From: Chrysopilus asiliformis
Taxonomy: Eukaryota > Arthropoda > Insecta > Diptera > Rhagionidae
Direction of reading: 5' to 3'
Length of the DNA: 64,000 bases
NCBI GenBank assembly: GCA_964034945.1
Contig: OZ035962.1
Span: 27,587,530 to 27,651,529, forward strand
How positions within the stretch are numbered: position 1 is the first letter of the stretch; every line of letters starts with the position of its first letter. Below, in pieces: positions 33,161-44,870 of this stretch. Position numbers and translations under genes: made by a program. The notes beneath the pieces are model-generated. The model did no database searches and had not been told where the DNA came from. It worked only from the letters and a program-made list of their open reading frames with translations.

Positions 33161-36100
33161 AAGACAACTCAGCTCTTTGCAGGTAAATATAAATTGCTAG
33201 TACAAAAAAAAAACCGGAAGGGAAAAATAATTTTTTGAATTGTAGTAAAAATATTGAATAATTTCAGAAAATGAATTTGCAAAAATGCCATAATTCGTTC
33301 ACTGAAAGCAAATAAAATTTTAATTAAAATTCAAGGATTCTAGATAAATCTTCCAGACTCCACGACGAAACAGCACTTGGAAAATTTTTCTTCGAAATGA
33401 TGAAGAGCTCACCTTAACCTTTCAAATACCTAAAATATATGGTTGAATGCGTAATTTTTAAAAAGTCACAATATTTCCACAAAATCGAAATAATAAAAAA
33501 AAAAACCAAATAAAATATTACCAGAAAATACGGACGGGAATTTTAAGAATTTCTGCGAAAGAAAGCGTTTTTTGCGTGTAAAATCGCAACGTAATAATAG
33601 ACTGGAAGAAACAATAGAAAGCTGGAGTGAATGTCTTTGTCTTCATATAAAGTTCTGGGAATCTTTTTCCTCTTTGAATTCCGTTTTGGGTTGTTTCCAA
33701 AGTCGACTTTTCCTTTTTCTTTGCAAAGGGGCAGCAAAAAACTCACAATTTAACCACATCCCTTCTTATAATTCAGTTTTTATTTGGGTTTTCCTTTTTT
33801 TCTCGTAACCATTCGTACAGAGAAAAATTTCCACTGTGGAATAAAGACTTGAGATTGGTGCCAAGGAAAAAGCATTGGAACGGTTTGGAATTGGAAAATG
33901 ATGATGGGAATTATTTTTCCCTTTCTATACCCTACATGTAAGTACCCATATGTGAAATAAGTATAGACCGTCAAAAAGAAAATTATGGGCAATGTTGTCC
34001 TTCTGGAAAAGAAAGTTTTACCGTTATCATGTCTCTCCAGGGACGGGTTTTTCGATTGGTTGCTCCTTTATCAATTAACGATAATTGAATCCGTTCTTTT
34101 TCGTCTACACACATATGTATATATACATAGAAATATTTCCTTAGTATTTTTTTTTCTTTGTATATAAACGAGTATCTTGTATGATGGCAGAGAAAATGCC
34201 AGAATGGGATTTAAAACCAAAATTAAGTTTTAAACGAAGAATCTATAGTTTCACCGTTAAAGTTTTCTTAAAGTCAATTCTTCAATATCGTTCAACGTTT
34301 AACTTAAAATGAAGAAATCCGCTAAGAGAGCTCTCAAAATGAAAAGAAAATGAACATCCATTGAGCTTTTAAGTAGAATTGCTAAGAAAAATCGAAAAAA
34401 ATTCTAAGTGAGAATCGTCTGTTAAATGAAGGTTTCTGAAAGTTTAAATGATGACATTTTAAGAAGTGAAACTTGATTTAAAAATAAACTTCTGGGATAA
34501 TTTGTTACTTGATTTTTTTTTATTTGCGTAGGAAATCCGATTCTCATTGTGATTGATAGTTAAGTTTTATTGAGAAAATCTTTAACGGAAATTATCTACT
34601 ATTGTTCCGGAAAATTGATTGGGACGCGAACAAAATGGGAAAAAAAGGACTTGGAGGATTAATACCATGAATATACCACTAAGTTTGTGAAGAAAGAAAT
34701 CTTCCATCAAGAGAGTTTTTGGATTTGTAAAATGGAAAAATATTAAATTTAGTTTTTGGTGATTTATTGAATTTTGACACATTTTTCTCTATTATTAGAA
34801 TTTCATACTTAAACTCGTTCTCGAGATTTAACCGTCTTCATGGCAACTATTCATTTTATTTACTTTTTTTCTGAATACAACAGATTGTATTCTTTATTAC
34901 GTGGCATTGAACATATTCTACCGAAACTCCGTCAACAGACCAAAATATAACAAGGAAAAGGGCTGGTAATAATTTTAATGAGAAGAAAATTGTTTGATAG
35001 TCGAGCTGTCTCGTGAAGGGGTTTATTGAAACACTTTCTTTTTTTTTTATGTTAGAAAAATAAAACGCAACAAAATTATTTTATTCTTTTGAGTGCATTT
35101 AGAAAGTGTGTATGTTTAAAAAACTTGTGTTTGCGCCTAATTTTTATCCATTTTTTTATACGTTTTATATGATTTTTTTTAATAATTTTTAACATTATAT
35201 TACTTTTAGTTATTCAATAATAAGTGATGTAATGCATTTTTTCGGGAAATTTTTCCGAAAAGCGATTACATCATTATCCTTAGAGGACATTCGGTTTCGA
35301 ATTTTGAGCTTCCAACACCAAGTTCGTGATTAGCGACCCCGAAAACCCCCTAAAGCAAGTTTTTCCGAGAAAAAATTAAAAAATGGATATTTGCGTTATG
35401 CTGAAGGAGGACCTTCCGTACCGAATCTCAAAATTTAGACATCAGAAAAAATTATCCTTACTTTTTCCAATAAATTTCCCATTTACCATAATATCATATT
35501 TGTCATGGTTTTCGAGTTATTTTCGATCTTCGGCCGATGTCACAAAAAATCGTGTTTTCAAAACACTGTGCGTTTATGAGACGTCAATGAAAAATGAGCT
35601 TTTATTAAAAAATTTGGGACAAAAAGATATTATTATGGGAGATGATATTAAAAACATTTATTTTAATAAAATAAAAATAATGTGGTTACACGCTAACTTC
35701 AATAACTGAAGCAAACAGAATTATGAAGCATCATTTCTCTTCATTCATTTTAATAATATCATGTTTACATTCAATTTAAAACAATTTTGTATTCGAATGA
35801 ATCTGAATACATTCTACAACGTGCAATTTAATTTAAAATAAGTATTCACTAAGAATATTTGGATATAAAGGGAACAAAACGTAAAGCTTACACAGACACC
35901 ACACAAGAAAAAGTAAATTCAAGTTGCACGCAAATTTAAAATTATGATTCTAATGTCTAAGTTGCATGTCAGCGCCATGTTGCCTATCTAGTCTGTCTGT
36001 CTATCTGTCTGCATGTCTACTATAAATCTAATTTTCAAGAAAAAAAAATATGTACAAAATCGTGGATAAATGGAGTTTACTTTTCTTCTAACGTGAATGA

Positions 36101-36725
36101 AGATCCTCGGGAATCGCAATATGCGAGAAAAAAGTGTGAAAAGTTCTGATGCACTACTTTTAAACATTCGAGCGGTATTTTTACTACCTATATAGGGATG
36201 TACTGTCCCTATCCAGTCCAAAGCTTGTTTTGTTGGCATCAGTGGGGATGTGATTTATTTGAAATTTGCTCCCAGCAGGCTTCTAATTAGAATCTACACA
36301 GCCATCGGTTGCATAGAATTCCTTCCATTCAACAAAATGAAACGAAACTTGTTTGAAATTAAATTTACTGCTTACGAAATATGCTTTACTATTGGATACA
36401 TGTTGGGATAATGTTGTATCGTTTTATCAGCGCTTACCCCATGCTGAGATCAAATAGTATATCTTGATCTGCCTACCCTTTAGAGCCCTTTGAGAATTCT
36501 CTGAAATTTCAGGGAGTGAGCTAAAATATTCGTTGAGTAAACACCGATATAATAATCAACTGCATGGCAAATACACATCACCATAATATGCACCATCCAC
36601 ATATATTGTAACTATGCTAAGTCAACATGCGTGTTGGAATGCATGTAAATATATTTACATAATCATACTTCTCTAAAAAAAAATATTTTTTATTGCACCT
36701 GATGAAAGGTATATGAAAACTAAAA
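33161..36725. other. AT-rich stretch; diverged minisatellite unit at 35228-35420
   Basis: A diverged relative of the 122-bp unit of Helitron copy a (ATTATCCTTAGAGGACATTC, TTAGCGACCCCGAAAACCCC) stands alone here. A short GTCT tract lies near 35990. No gene seen. Confidence 0.5.
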
Positions 36726-37301
36726 CTTTCACGTGCTCCAGATAAAAGTTTTTCAAAACCCAACTCAAGAGTGTTATTGTTAAAGTTTTTGCGATCGTAC
36801 TTGCGAAACTTTTTACATCAATTTTAGGATTTTTACATTGGCACTCGTCGAAAGTGTAATGGATGTACTTTTTTACTTGTGGAAATATAAAAATACATTT
36901 CAAAAGGATAAAAGTTAAACTGGCTGCGTTTTTTTGCTCTTAAAAAGTGAGTCCTTGAGAGTTTCCTTTTTGAGTGCTTCAGGATGTTCATGGCCTGATT
37001 TCTTAATCGATAAGGACGAAATGAAATTATTGCACATATACTTTTCAATGAAATATAATAGCAAGTATCGGATAATATTATTTCCTCAATTATAGTGCAA
37101 GTTTAAAGTTAATGTATTAATTGAAGAGTTAAAGTTTGTGCTAATTTTTCAGGCAAAACTTACATAATATAATAAAATATCTTTCCCCTGTATTATTTAG
37201 TTTAGTTAAAAAAGATAATTTTTTTTTTCCAATATCTCGAGAACCGTTGAAGATACGTAAAAACTTTTATTTGAAAAACTTTTATCTGGAGCACGTGAAA
37301 G
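36726..37301. mobile_element. Possible element bounded by 32-bp perfect inverted repeats
   Basis: Arms 36726-36757 and 37270-37301 are exact reverse complements, starting CTTTCACGTGCTCC. About 510 bases lie between, with no convincing coding content. Target duplications are not evident. Confidence 0.5.
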
Positions 37302-37394
37302 CAAAAAATGTGGAAAATTTTATTTACTTTAAATTCCGTTATATTCATTTTTTCTCATAATCGTAAGAAGTTTTTAAAAACTAAATTTAAAAAA

Positions 37395-37497
37395 AAAATG
37401 GACAGACCGACAAACCGACAGACAGACATAATTTTGCCTGAATCGGATTTCGTACTCATCACGTCAGAATTCCAAAAATGTTCACACTTTGGCATTT
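37395..37497. repeat. Fragment of microsatellite-element family two
   Basis: ACAGACCGACAAACCGACAG followed by ATAATTTTGCCTGAATCGGA and CGTACTCATCA, matching the order of blocks at about 59770-59830. Confidence 0.45.
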
Positions 37498-37518
37498 AGT
37501 TTTTTAATTTTCTATATA

Positions 37519-38472
37519 AAGGGTGGTTAAATTTTAAGGGCCGATGTTGAATGTGAACCACACCTAAACGTCAAGTTTTTTTCTGCATTTCATTTGACAT
37601 TTCTCAATTTCAGACTAACTCAATTTGAACCATGGAAAGATACACAATCGAGCAACCCGTTAAAGTTATTCAGGCTTATTATGAAAATGGGCGTTCAAAT
37701 CAAAATGCATATCGTGTACTTCGTGATTTTTTCGGTCAATTTAATCGTCCAAATGTGCGTACAATCGGAAAAATCGTGCAAAAATTTGAGCAAACCGGGT
37801 CTGTAGGAGATGTGAAAACACCAGTGCATGCTCGTACAGCTCGTACTGCAGAAAATATTGCTGCTGTTCGCGATAGTGTGGCTGAAGAGCCGTCCACCTC
37901 AACTCGTCGTCGCGCCCAACAATTGCACCTCCCACGCTCGTCGTTGATGAACATTATGCATAAAGACTTGCATTTACACGCTTACAAGGTGCAATTGACT
38001 CAAGAACTAAAGCCTTCTGACCATTTCAAGCGTCGTCAATGGTCAGAATGGTGGCAAGAAATGGCAACAGTGGATGATCAATTTTCGAAGAAAATCATCT
38101 TCAGTGATGAGGCACATTTTCACCTCAGTGGATTCGTCAATAAGCAGAACAGCCGCATTTGGGCGAATGATAATCCAAGAGTGATTGTCGAAAAACCAAT
38201 GCACCCACAAAGAGTGACTGTTTGGTGCGGTTTATGGGCTGGCGGCATCATCGGGCCGTATTTTTTCCAAAGTGCACGATATGCATTTTGATTTGAACGC
38301 CCATTTTCATAATAAGCCTGAATAACTTTAACGCGTTGCTCGATTGTGTATCTTTCCATGGTTCAAATTGAGTTAGTCTGAAATTGAGAAATGTCAAATG
38401 AAAAGCAGAAAAAAACTTGACGTTTAGGTGTGGTTCACATTCAACATCGGCCCTTAAAATTTAACCACCCTT
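37519..38472 (+). mobile_element. Tc1/mariner element, snap-back derivative
   Basis: Flanked by TA (37517-37518, 38473-38474), ends AAGGGTGG. The first 195 or so bases, which include the terminal repeat and the start of the transposase gene, recur inverted at the right end (about 38278-38472). The right half of a normal element is thus replaced by an inverted copy of the left end. The arms differ by only a few bases, so the event looks young or the arms are kept alike by gene conversion. Confidence 0.8.
37632..38291 (+). pseudogene. Truncated Tc1/mariner transposase
   Basis: 219 codons without interruption. The amino part is a helix-turn-helix region (MERYTIEQPVKVIQAYYENG and onward). The first catalytic Asp lies in Phe-Ser-Asp-Glu-Ala-His-Phe near residue 157, followed by the Pro-Gln-Arg-Val-Thr-Val-Trp-Cys-Gly block typical of the superfamily. 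The frame ends where the inverted left-end copy begins, so the second and third catalytic residues are absent and the protein cannot be an active transposase. The start of the same gene occurs again on the minus strand at 38359. Confidence 0.8.
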
Positions 38473-41400
38473 TATTTCACTAAAAATCACATTTTATTAC
38501 AACACACACGCATAAAAATAAACCAAAGCAATTTCACTGAAAATAAAAATAACCCATAGTAATATTCTTTCCCATCAATTGGTATCCTACATTTAAGTGA
38601 ATTGTCGACTAAATTAGAAACGATTCCCACTCAAGATAAAAATTTCAAAAGGTCAAGAGAAGAATATTTCGAGTTCAGCTCTGGGTAATTATTTTGATAT
38701 TTAGGGAAGATTTTGAAGGATTCCTGAAATTTTCAACGAATTACAAAACTTTATACAGCAAATGTCGTCCCGTAGAGGACATTAATCAAAATACACTTCA
38801 AAATTCCATTTTATGCCGAAGAAAATGAGTACTCCTTAGTAAGACACTTGACAGAATAAAGTTCTAAAGGGCGAAACGATTTATTGACCGTTACAGCCAG
38901 GAAACCTGTTACATTATGAATCCTCTGTCTCCATTACCAAATACTATTCCAGCTTTTGCCATTTCTCTAAAGAACTGAGGAAAAATTGCAAACTCCTATC
39001 TTTTTTTTCTTTTTGTTTTGGGCATATTTAGTCATATAAGGGGGTTGAGTCATATACTGGTACAAGTCTGTGTAGGCAAAACAACAGAATATTTTCCGTA
39101 AAACTCTCTCCTGTCCCACCATTCGCCTATGAGATAGAAATTTCCAGGATTTTTCCATTATAAAATACTACTTGTAAATGCTATTCACCTCAAGTTCTCC
39201 TTCAACTTATACCTGACTTTGGATCCCTTTGCCGACCACTTTTGTGATACTACAAACTCATAGAAACACACGATATCAAATGTTAACTGAAACATAAGAA
39301 AACGTTGGCAAGGCAAGACGAGTAGATGAAGCTATGGAAATTTGATGGCCCTTAATTTGCATAGATATGACAAACAATAAAACTCAATTTTCCTGGCGGA
39401 CTCAACCCCGAAATACACAATACACACCTCTGCCCCGAATTCTTTTTCGACCAGTTATAGGGTAGAAATGGATATCAATTTATACTCTTCAAGGATACCC
39501 TTGTGTACCTCAAAAGATAAAAAGATACTTTTACTTTGAGTATAGTAGGAACATCTTTAATGCAGTCATTTTGGGAGTTTTCCTAGATATGCAAATATGT
39601 TCGAAAGAAACCTTACCCGATAAGGAAACTTCAAGTCTAGGAGCAATTACTAATAGAATTCCACTTGTCAATTTATCTTGATCAAGAGGGTCATCTTCAT
39701 ACCGTGCGATTCCATGTCGGATCTACAGTAGCTTTTATCTAGGTCTATGAGATGTCCATTTTGTGCCGCCGTCTGGGTTGAAAATTTGAGGTGGATATTT
39801 GAGAGATTCAAAAAGGAGTCAAAGTTTGGATGATGTTCATTGCACTTTGATCGGGATTTCTTATATCACTTGAATTCTAAACGAAATTGTAGTCATGTTA
39901 AAATACAACCTTATTATCTTTTATCCTCCAGAATTGGTCTTTAAAATGTTTGGATGAAGACGCCGCATCCCATCCTCCAAACTTTGAGCAAGTTTTTTCG
40001 GTTATCTAGCTCATGATCTAAGGCTCATGATTCTATAGGGTTCACTGGATCCCCGACACCAATCGGCCAAGATGCCGGTCTCGACTTTACTGCCTTATGG
40101 CAAGCAAAGTGATAGCACCTTTTTTGCTTAAAGGGTCGAACCCAAATTTTATCGAACCATTTGTAGCCGACAGTTTGATGGGTGGGTGAATGAGCGTTCC
40201 ATAAGGACGAATGAGCATTATGGGGTTGAAATCCTTTGCTGTATGAATAAAATGAAAGTGAAATTTTGCTCACCGTTTGTTGGTTTCGTTCAAAGACGGA
40301 GACTTCTTTGACACTGATGTGACAGGTGATAGAAGCTACTTTGATTAAATGGTGTTGCTTCTTAGAATTTGATAGAGAAGCATTCATCGTTATCTGATCT
40401 GGTTTTCACTATGTGGGCATTATCCGCATTCAAAAGGAGTCAAACAGATAGCGCCGGTGATGGAGGGGCGACTTTATTAACAGGGGGTGGCTGAATTGGA
40501 ACTAATATTATTTAAACTAAGGTGAATCGAATGATTGACAGGCTTTACAACGAGTATGGGTCCAAATGGTTTTGTGATTCAATGGGTAACAGCGTTTCTT
40601 TAACCAGATTTTAGGTGTTGGAAATAACATTTAAAATTTGCGAAAAAATTTCGGTTTGTCCACCACGAAATGTTTTTAAAAATTATATAAAATATTCAGT
40701 TTAAATAAAATAGAACAGCGCAAGAAATTCTGTTGGATTTAATTTTTTTCCACGCATTTTTAGCAAATAGAACCAATACTCGACAGCGTTGAGTTTTTTC
40801 ACATTCTAGAAACCTCGCTTTATGGATTTAATTTGATTCTCAAGATTGTACACGAATCGAGGCGTTCATAAACCGAAACAACTTTTTCCATACAAGTCTG
40901 TTTAAATTAAAACTAGCTGATTCTCTCTCTTCTGCTCCCCTTTTTGGCATAACTTGACTCTGCTTGAAATCCCCTGTACCCTAACAACACTTTTTATTGT
41001 CATATAAAAGTGTTCATTCTTTTGTTCTCAAAATTATTCCATAAACCGAAACGTTCACAAAAATTAAAGTTTGCAGTACAAACTGTATGTGCTAGGAAGT
41101 TATTAAGAGCAGATACTGGTATTGGAAAACTCATTCGTCTTTCGTGCAAATATACGCAAAGGCAAGTAAATAGATAATCATTTTTTTGTAAGTTACCTTA
41201 AAAAATATTTTTTTCGTGTAAAAATTTTAATTATAAAACATTATGGAAATGTTGAAAAAATCACCATTAGAAAATTGTATAAACATTCTCTGAAAACATT
41301 TTTTTGTTCATTTATAAATCTATAAGAAACTGTTTATGAAATTGTAAATAAATGCATTTTCCAAATATTTCTTACCTTGATATTTAAAATATCTGCAGAC

Positions 41401-43083
41401 CTTTATCTGAAAAAGATAAAAAATGCAATTAACATTAAATGAAATACCTTAAAAATAAATTTAGGAAAAATTTCGCCAAGACGACTTTCTTCTTTAAAAA
41501 AAATTCTTTTATGAAAATGAAATTCCATTCGCATTTCTTTCGCAGTAAGAAATATACTTAAGTATAAGAGAAAAAAAATGCTAAAGGATTATAAAAATCA
41601 TGAAAAATAAAAACCGGAACCTTTCAAGAGAATTCCAAATCACGTACAGTTTAATAGAGTGCACGTTTCGGGACCCTTACCCGGACCACACCGTTAGCTT
41701 CATGCAATTAAATTTAGTCACTAGCCCGAAATTCACTTTACGCCCCCAGTTAGATCGAAACTATATTACTTTAAAATTTACACAAGTGGTTAAAATCCAC
41801 CTGCAACCGTGTAACATATTTCCCTTAGTTTATATTATCCTCACATATTCACATAACTTAAGCGCTAAAGGCTTCCGACCGACGCAAGTCATCCGACGTC
41901 CTTGTCGACTGGTTTTAATATCGTAAAAGGAACGATAAAAAAATATGAATGTCGTTTAAGGGATTTTTTTTCTTTATCCTTGCCACCAGAATAAGGATTT
42001 CAGTGGAGTTGTTATATCCATGTTTGTATGCGAAACATGTTTCCTCCTATGGGTACATAGAGTTGGAAAAATGTCAGCGCGATAATATGAAATGTTTCAA
42101 AGGAATTGAAAGGATTAATTTACGCTCGCACCAGTTGTTGAAGGCTTTATACTTTTGTTGCACAGAACTTGAAACTGCAGCAGTTTTTGTTGTTGTTATA
42201 ATATGTATTAGTGCTGTTTACAATAATTCACAATGTTGCAATATTCTTTTATAACTTATGTCTTAAATGAGCGCCAGCAGTTTATGCTGTGTTTTTTTTT
42301 TAAAGAAAGGAGTTACAGTTTGGAATTATTATTGCTGTATTTATGTGAGCCATGCAACATACCTGGATAATTGCTAGGTAGGATTCTAGGGGATGCTGTA
42401 TCTCTCAACTCAGCGGTTCATTTGGTAAAAGGGATTTTTTTAATACCAGTGAAAATGGCAGAAAAGCATCAGCAGCCATAAAAACATTTTAAGCTGATTG
42501 GTATAGAGGGAAGATATGAAATGAAAATAATTCTGTAAGTATCTACTGTTTTATGATGTCTTATCGTTAGCATATTTTTGAATGTTCTTGAACAGATGGA
42601 AAATATTAATCATTCTAAAATGTCATACAATCATGTTATTTCGATTCTATAATAAGTTGTAAAAAAAAAATTAAACATTTAGCTATTTTGTGAACGAGAA
42701 GTTTAAAAACTTTCTTCTGCTTTTTCTTTTTCGGCGCCACAACCAGCTTTAGCTCTTGGCCTACTTCTTGCCTGAGGTTCCTGCTCGTGTCAATGTTCTC
42801 TAGTTCTGTAACCCATTTTTTTTGCGAAATAGTCGAAAGTTTCTATGTTATCAGCTTGAAAGTAATAAGTAATTTTCCTAATAGATAGAAACCGGCTTTT
42901 TTTGGTAATTTAAGGAAAAAAACACTAGGGACTGTCATTTAAATACGTCACGCTAATTTTCGCCTTTTCGGATCCGATTTTAGTTAATATCAAAACCCTG
43001 GGGCCGCCCCAATTTCGCCCCAATTATGGGCTTTTTACTGGTAGCAATCAATTCCAAATTGGAATATAACATAAAATGAATAT
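38473..43083. other. 4.6 kb without a supported gene
   Basis: 38.9-40.5 kb is slightly GC-richer and holds a 120-codon frame (40387-40025, minus), but nothing in it resembles a known domain. The rest is AT-rich. Confidence 0.45.
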
Positions 43084-44870
43084 TCCCAAGTAACCAAAAC
43101 TGGTTATATTCCGGTTGAATAACCGTTTAGTAACCTTGGTTGCGTAACACATGAAGTTACAAATTGATTAGTATAACGTTGCAATATCACTTCAGTAACG
43201 TTAGCATAACCGTAAACGCCGCGTTATTTTGTAACCATGGTTAAAAAACAGTTTCCTGATAACGTTGTGCTAACGTTATAGAAAAACCATTTTGTAACTC
43301 TACGTGGCAATTCCTGCCCTCTCTTTTCATTTATAATGAACTCATCTTTCTTTCAGTTAGCTTTTTTAGTGTGTGTTGAGGGAATGTTTTCACACGAACA
43401 TTTTATTAGGTTTGAATGGCGATATGTTTATATGTTGTTTCATTGAATATTTACTTCAAGATGGAAATGTTTTATTTAGAATAAGATACACGTAACATAA
43501 AATTACTGAAATTTGATGATTTTTGACCAAAAACTTTAAACGAGTAAACATTCTTGGTGCATATGATAGTGATACCTCGAAAAAATACATTCCGCCTGAA
43601 GTATTTTGCAAAAATGACCATATTTTTTAAAATATTTGGAGATATGGGCATACAAAATGTAACTTAAAATTACTCAGAATTCTTTTTAGACTAAAATATG
43701 ACCCCTAAAAATAGTTTTTTCTTTTATCTAGGTCGATAAAAAATAAAGATAATGTATTTAATTGCGTTTTCAAAACTCGAAAAATTATATTGGCAAAAAA
43801 AGCCATCTTGGAAAGTTTTCCTATAACAAATTGTCTAAATGTTTGTAATGTGTGCGTGTGGCAAGCGACGACAAAGATTATTTTTCAGTTTTTTAGCCGG
43901 CATTGAATAAGGTGAAGGTACCTAAAATGGAACGTCTTATTAAAATGGTAAAATAATTTAATTGGAAAATTGATTATTTTTTTTTGTTTCTAAATTTGTT
44001 AGGGTCGAATCTTATAAAAAAAATTATTTGAATTTCTCGACCATTTTAATTATGGAATATAATTTTAACTTGCTTCCGATCGAATTGAAATTTTGCACAC
44101 ATACGTAACTCCGATAACAATTCTTTATTTGCGTATGCATGTACGACAAAAAACAAAGATTTTTCCCAAAATTTGATAAGCTCCATTTCCAAATTATATA
44201 GAGTTCGATTTTTCCAAAGTCTTTTGCCGCTAAAATGGTCAAATGTAAAAGTAGCACAACTGTGTGAAAAATTATTATGAAAATTTTGAAAATATCACAA
44301 CAAGATGTGACATAGTATTTTACTTATAATAGGAAAAATCAAAGTGTTCCCTATTACCGGCCCCGTACCCTATTCAACACATTTGATATTTCCTCTTGCA
44401 GGTGGTGGAATTAGCTAACAACTAGAGAACTTCTAGAGAACTACTACAAAACTAGTCTCGTCACCAAAATCTTTTAAAGTCAAATAAATAATAAATGGAA
44501 TTGAAAGACGCGGTTTTGTAGATATTGTAGAGATCTACATAATGGCAGTTTTTACTGAAACAAAAATCATCAAAATCTGATTAGTAGAAGTTAGAAAACG
44601 GTTTCTAAAACACCTGCTTGCAACTCAAGGTAAAAATTCGTTACTAAATAACGGTTGATTAACGGTTTATTACGAGTTAGTTACAAAACGGTTGCCGAAT
44701 AACGTATTTGCACCTCAGGTTAAAAATTTGTTAGTAAATAATGGTTTATTTCGGGTTATTAGAATACGGTTTGCAAAATAACTGAAAAGAAACGGTTAGA
44801 AATTGGTTGTTTTTGTAACCCATGTTACTTTCCGGTTGTTTTTATAACCTCGGTTACAAATTGTTTGTTG
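43084..44870. mobile_element. Putative 1.8-kb element with CCCAA ends and AACGGTT-type subrepeats
   Basis: Left end CCCAAGTAACCAAAACTGG, right end ...AACAATTTGTTTGTTGGG type (inverted CCCAA). Both ends are packed with GGTTA/TAACC and AACGGTT motifs in both orientations (43090-43320 and 44590-44865); the middle has no coding content. Target duplications are not clear, so the boundaries are tentative. Confidence 0.45.

Noticed and set aside
38120..38359. Minus-strand frame starting like the Tc1/mariner transposase as a second gene
   Set aside because: It is the inverted copy of the left end of the same element, running straight into the antisense of the truncated transposase.
40025..40387. 120-codon minus-strand frame
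   Set aside because: Composition is unremarkable and no motif or domain was recognised; likely chance.
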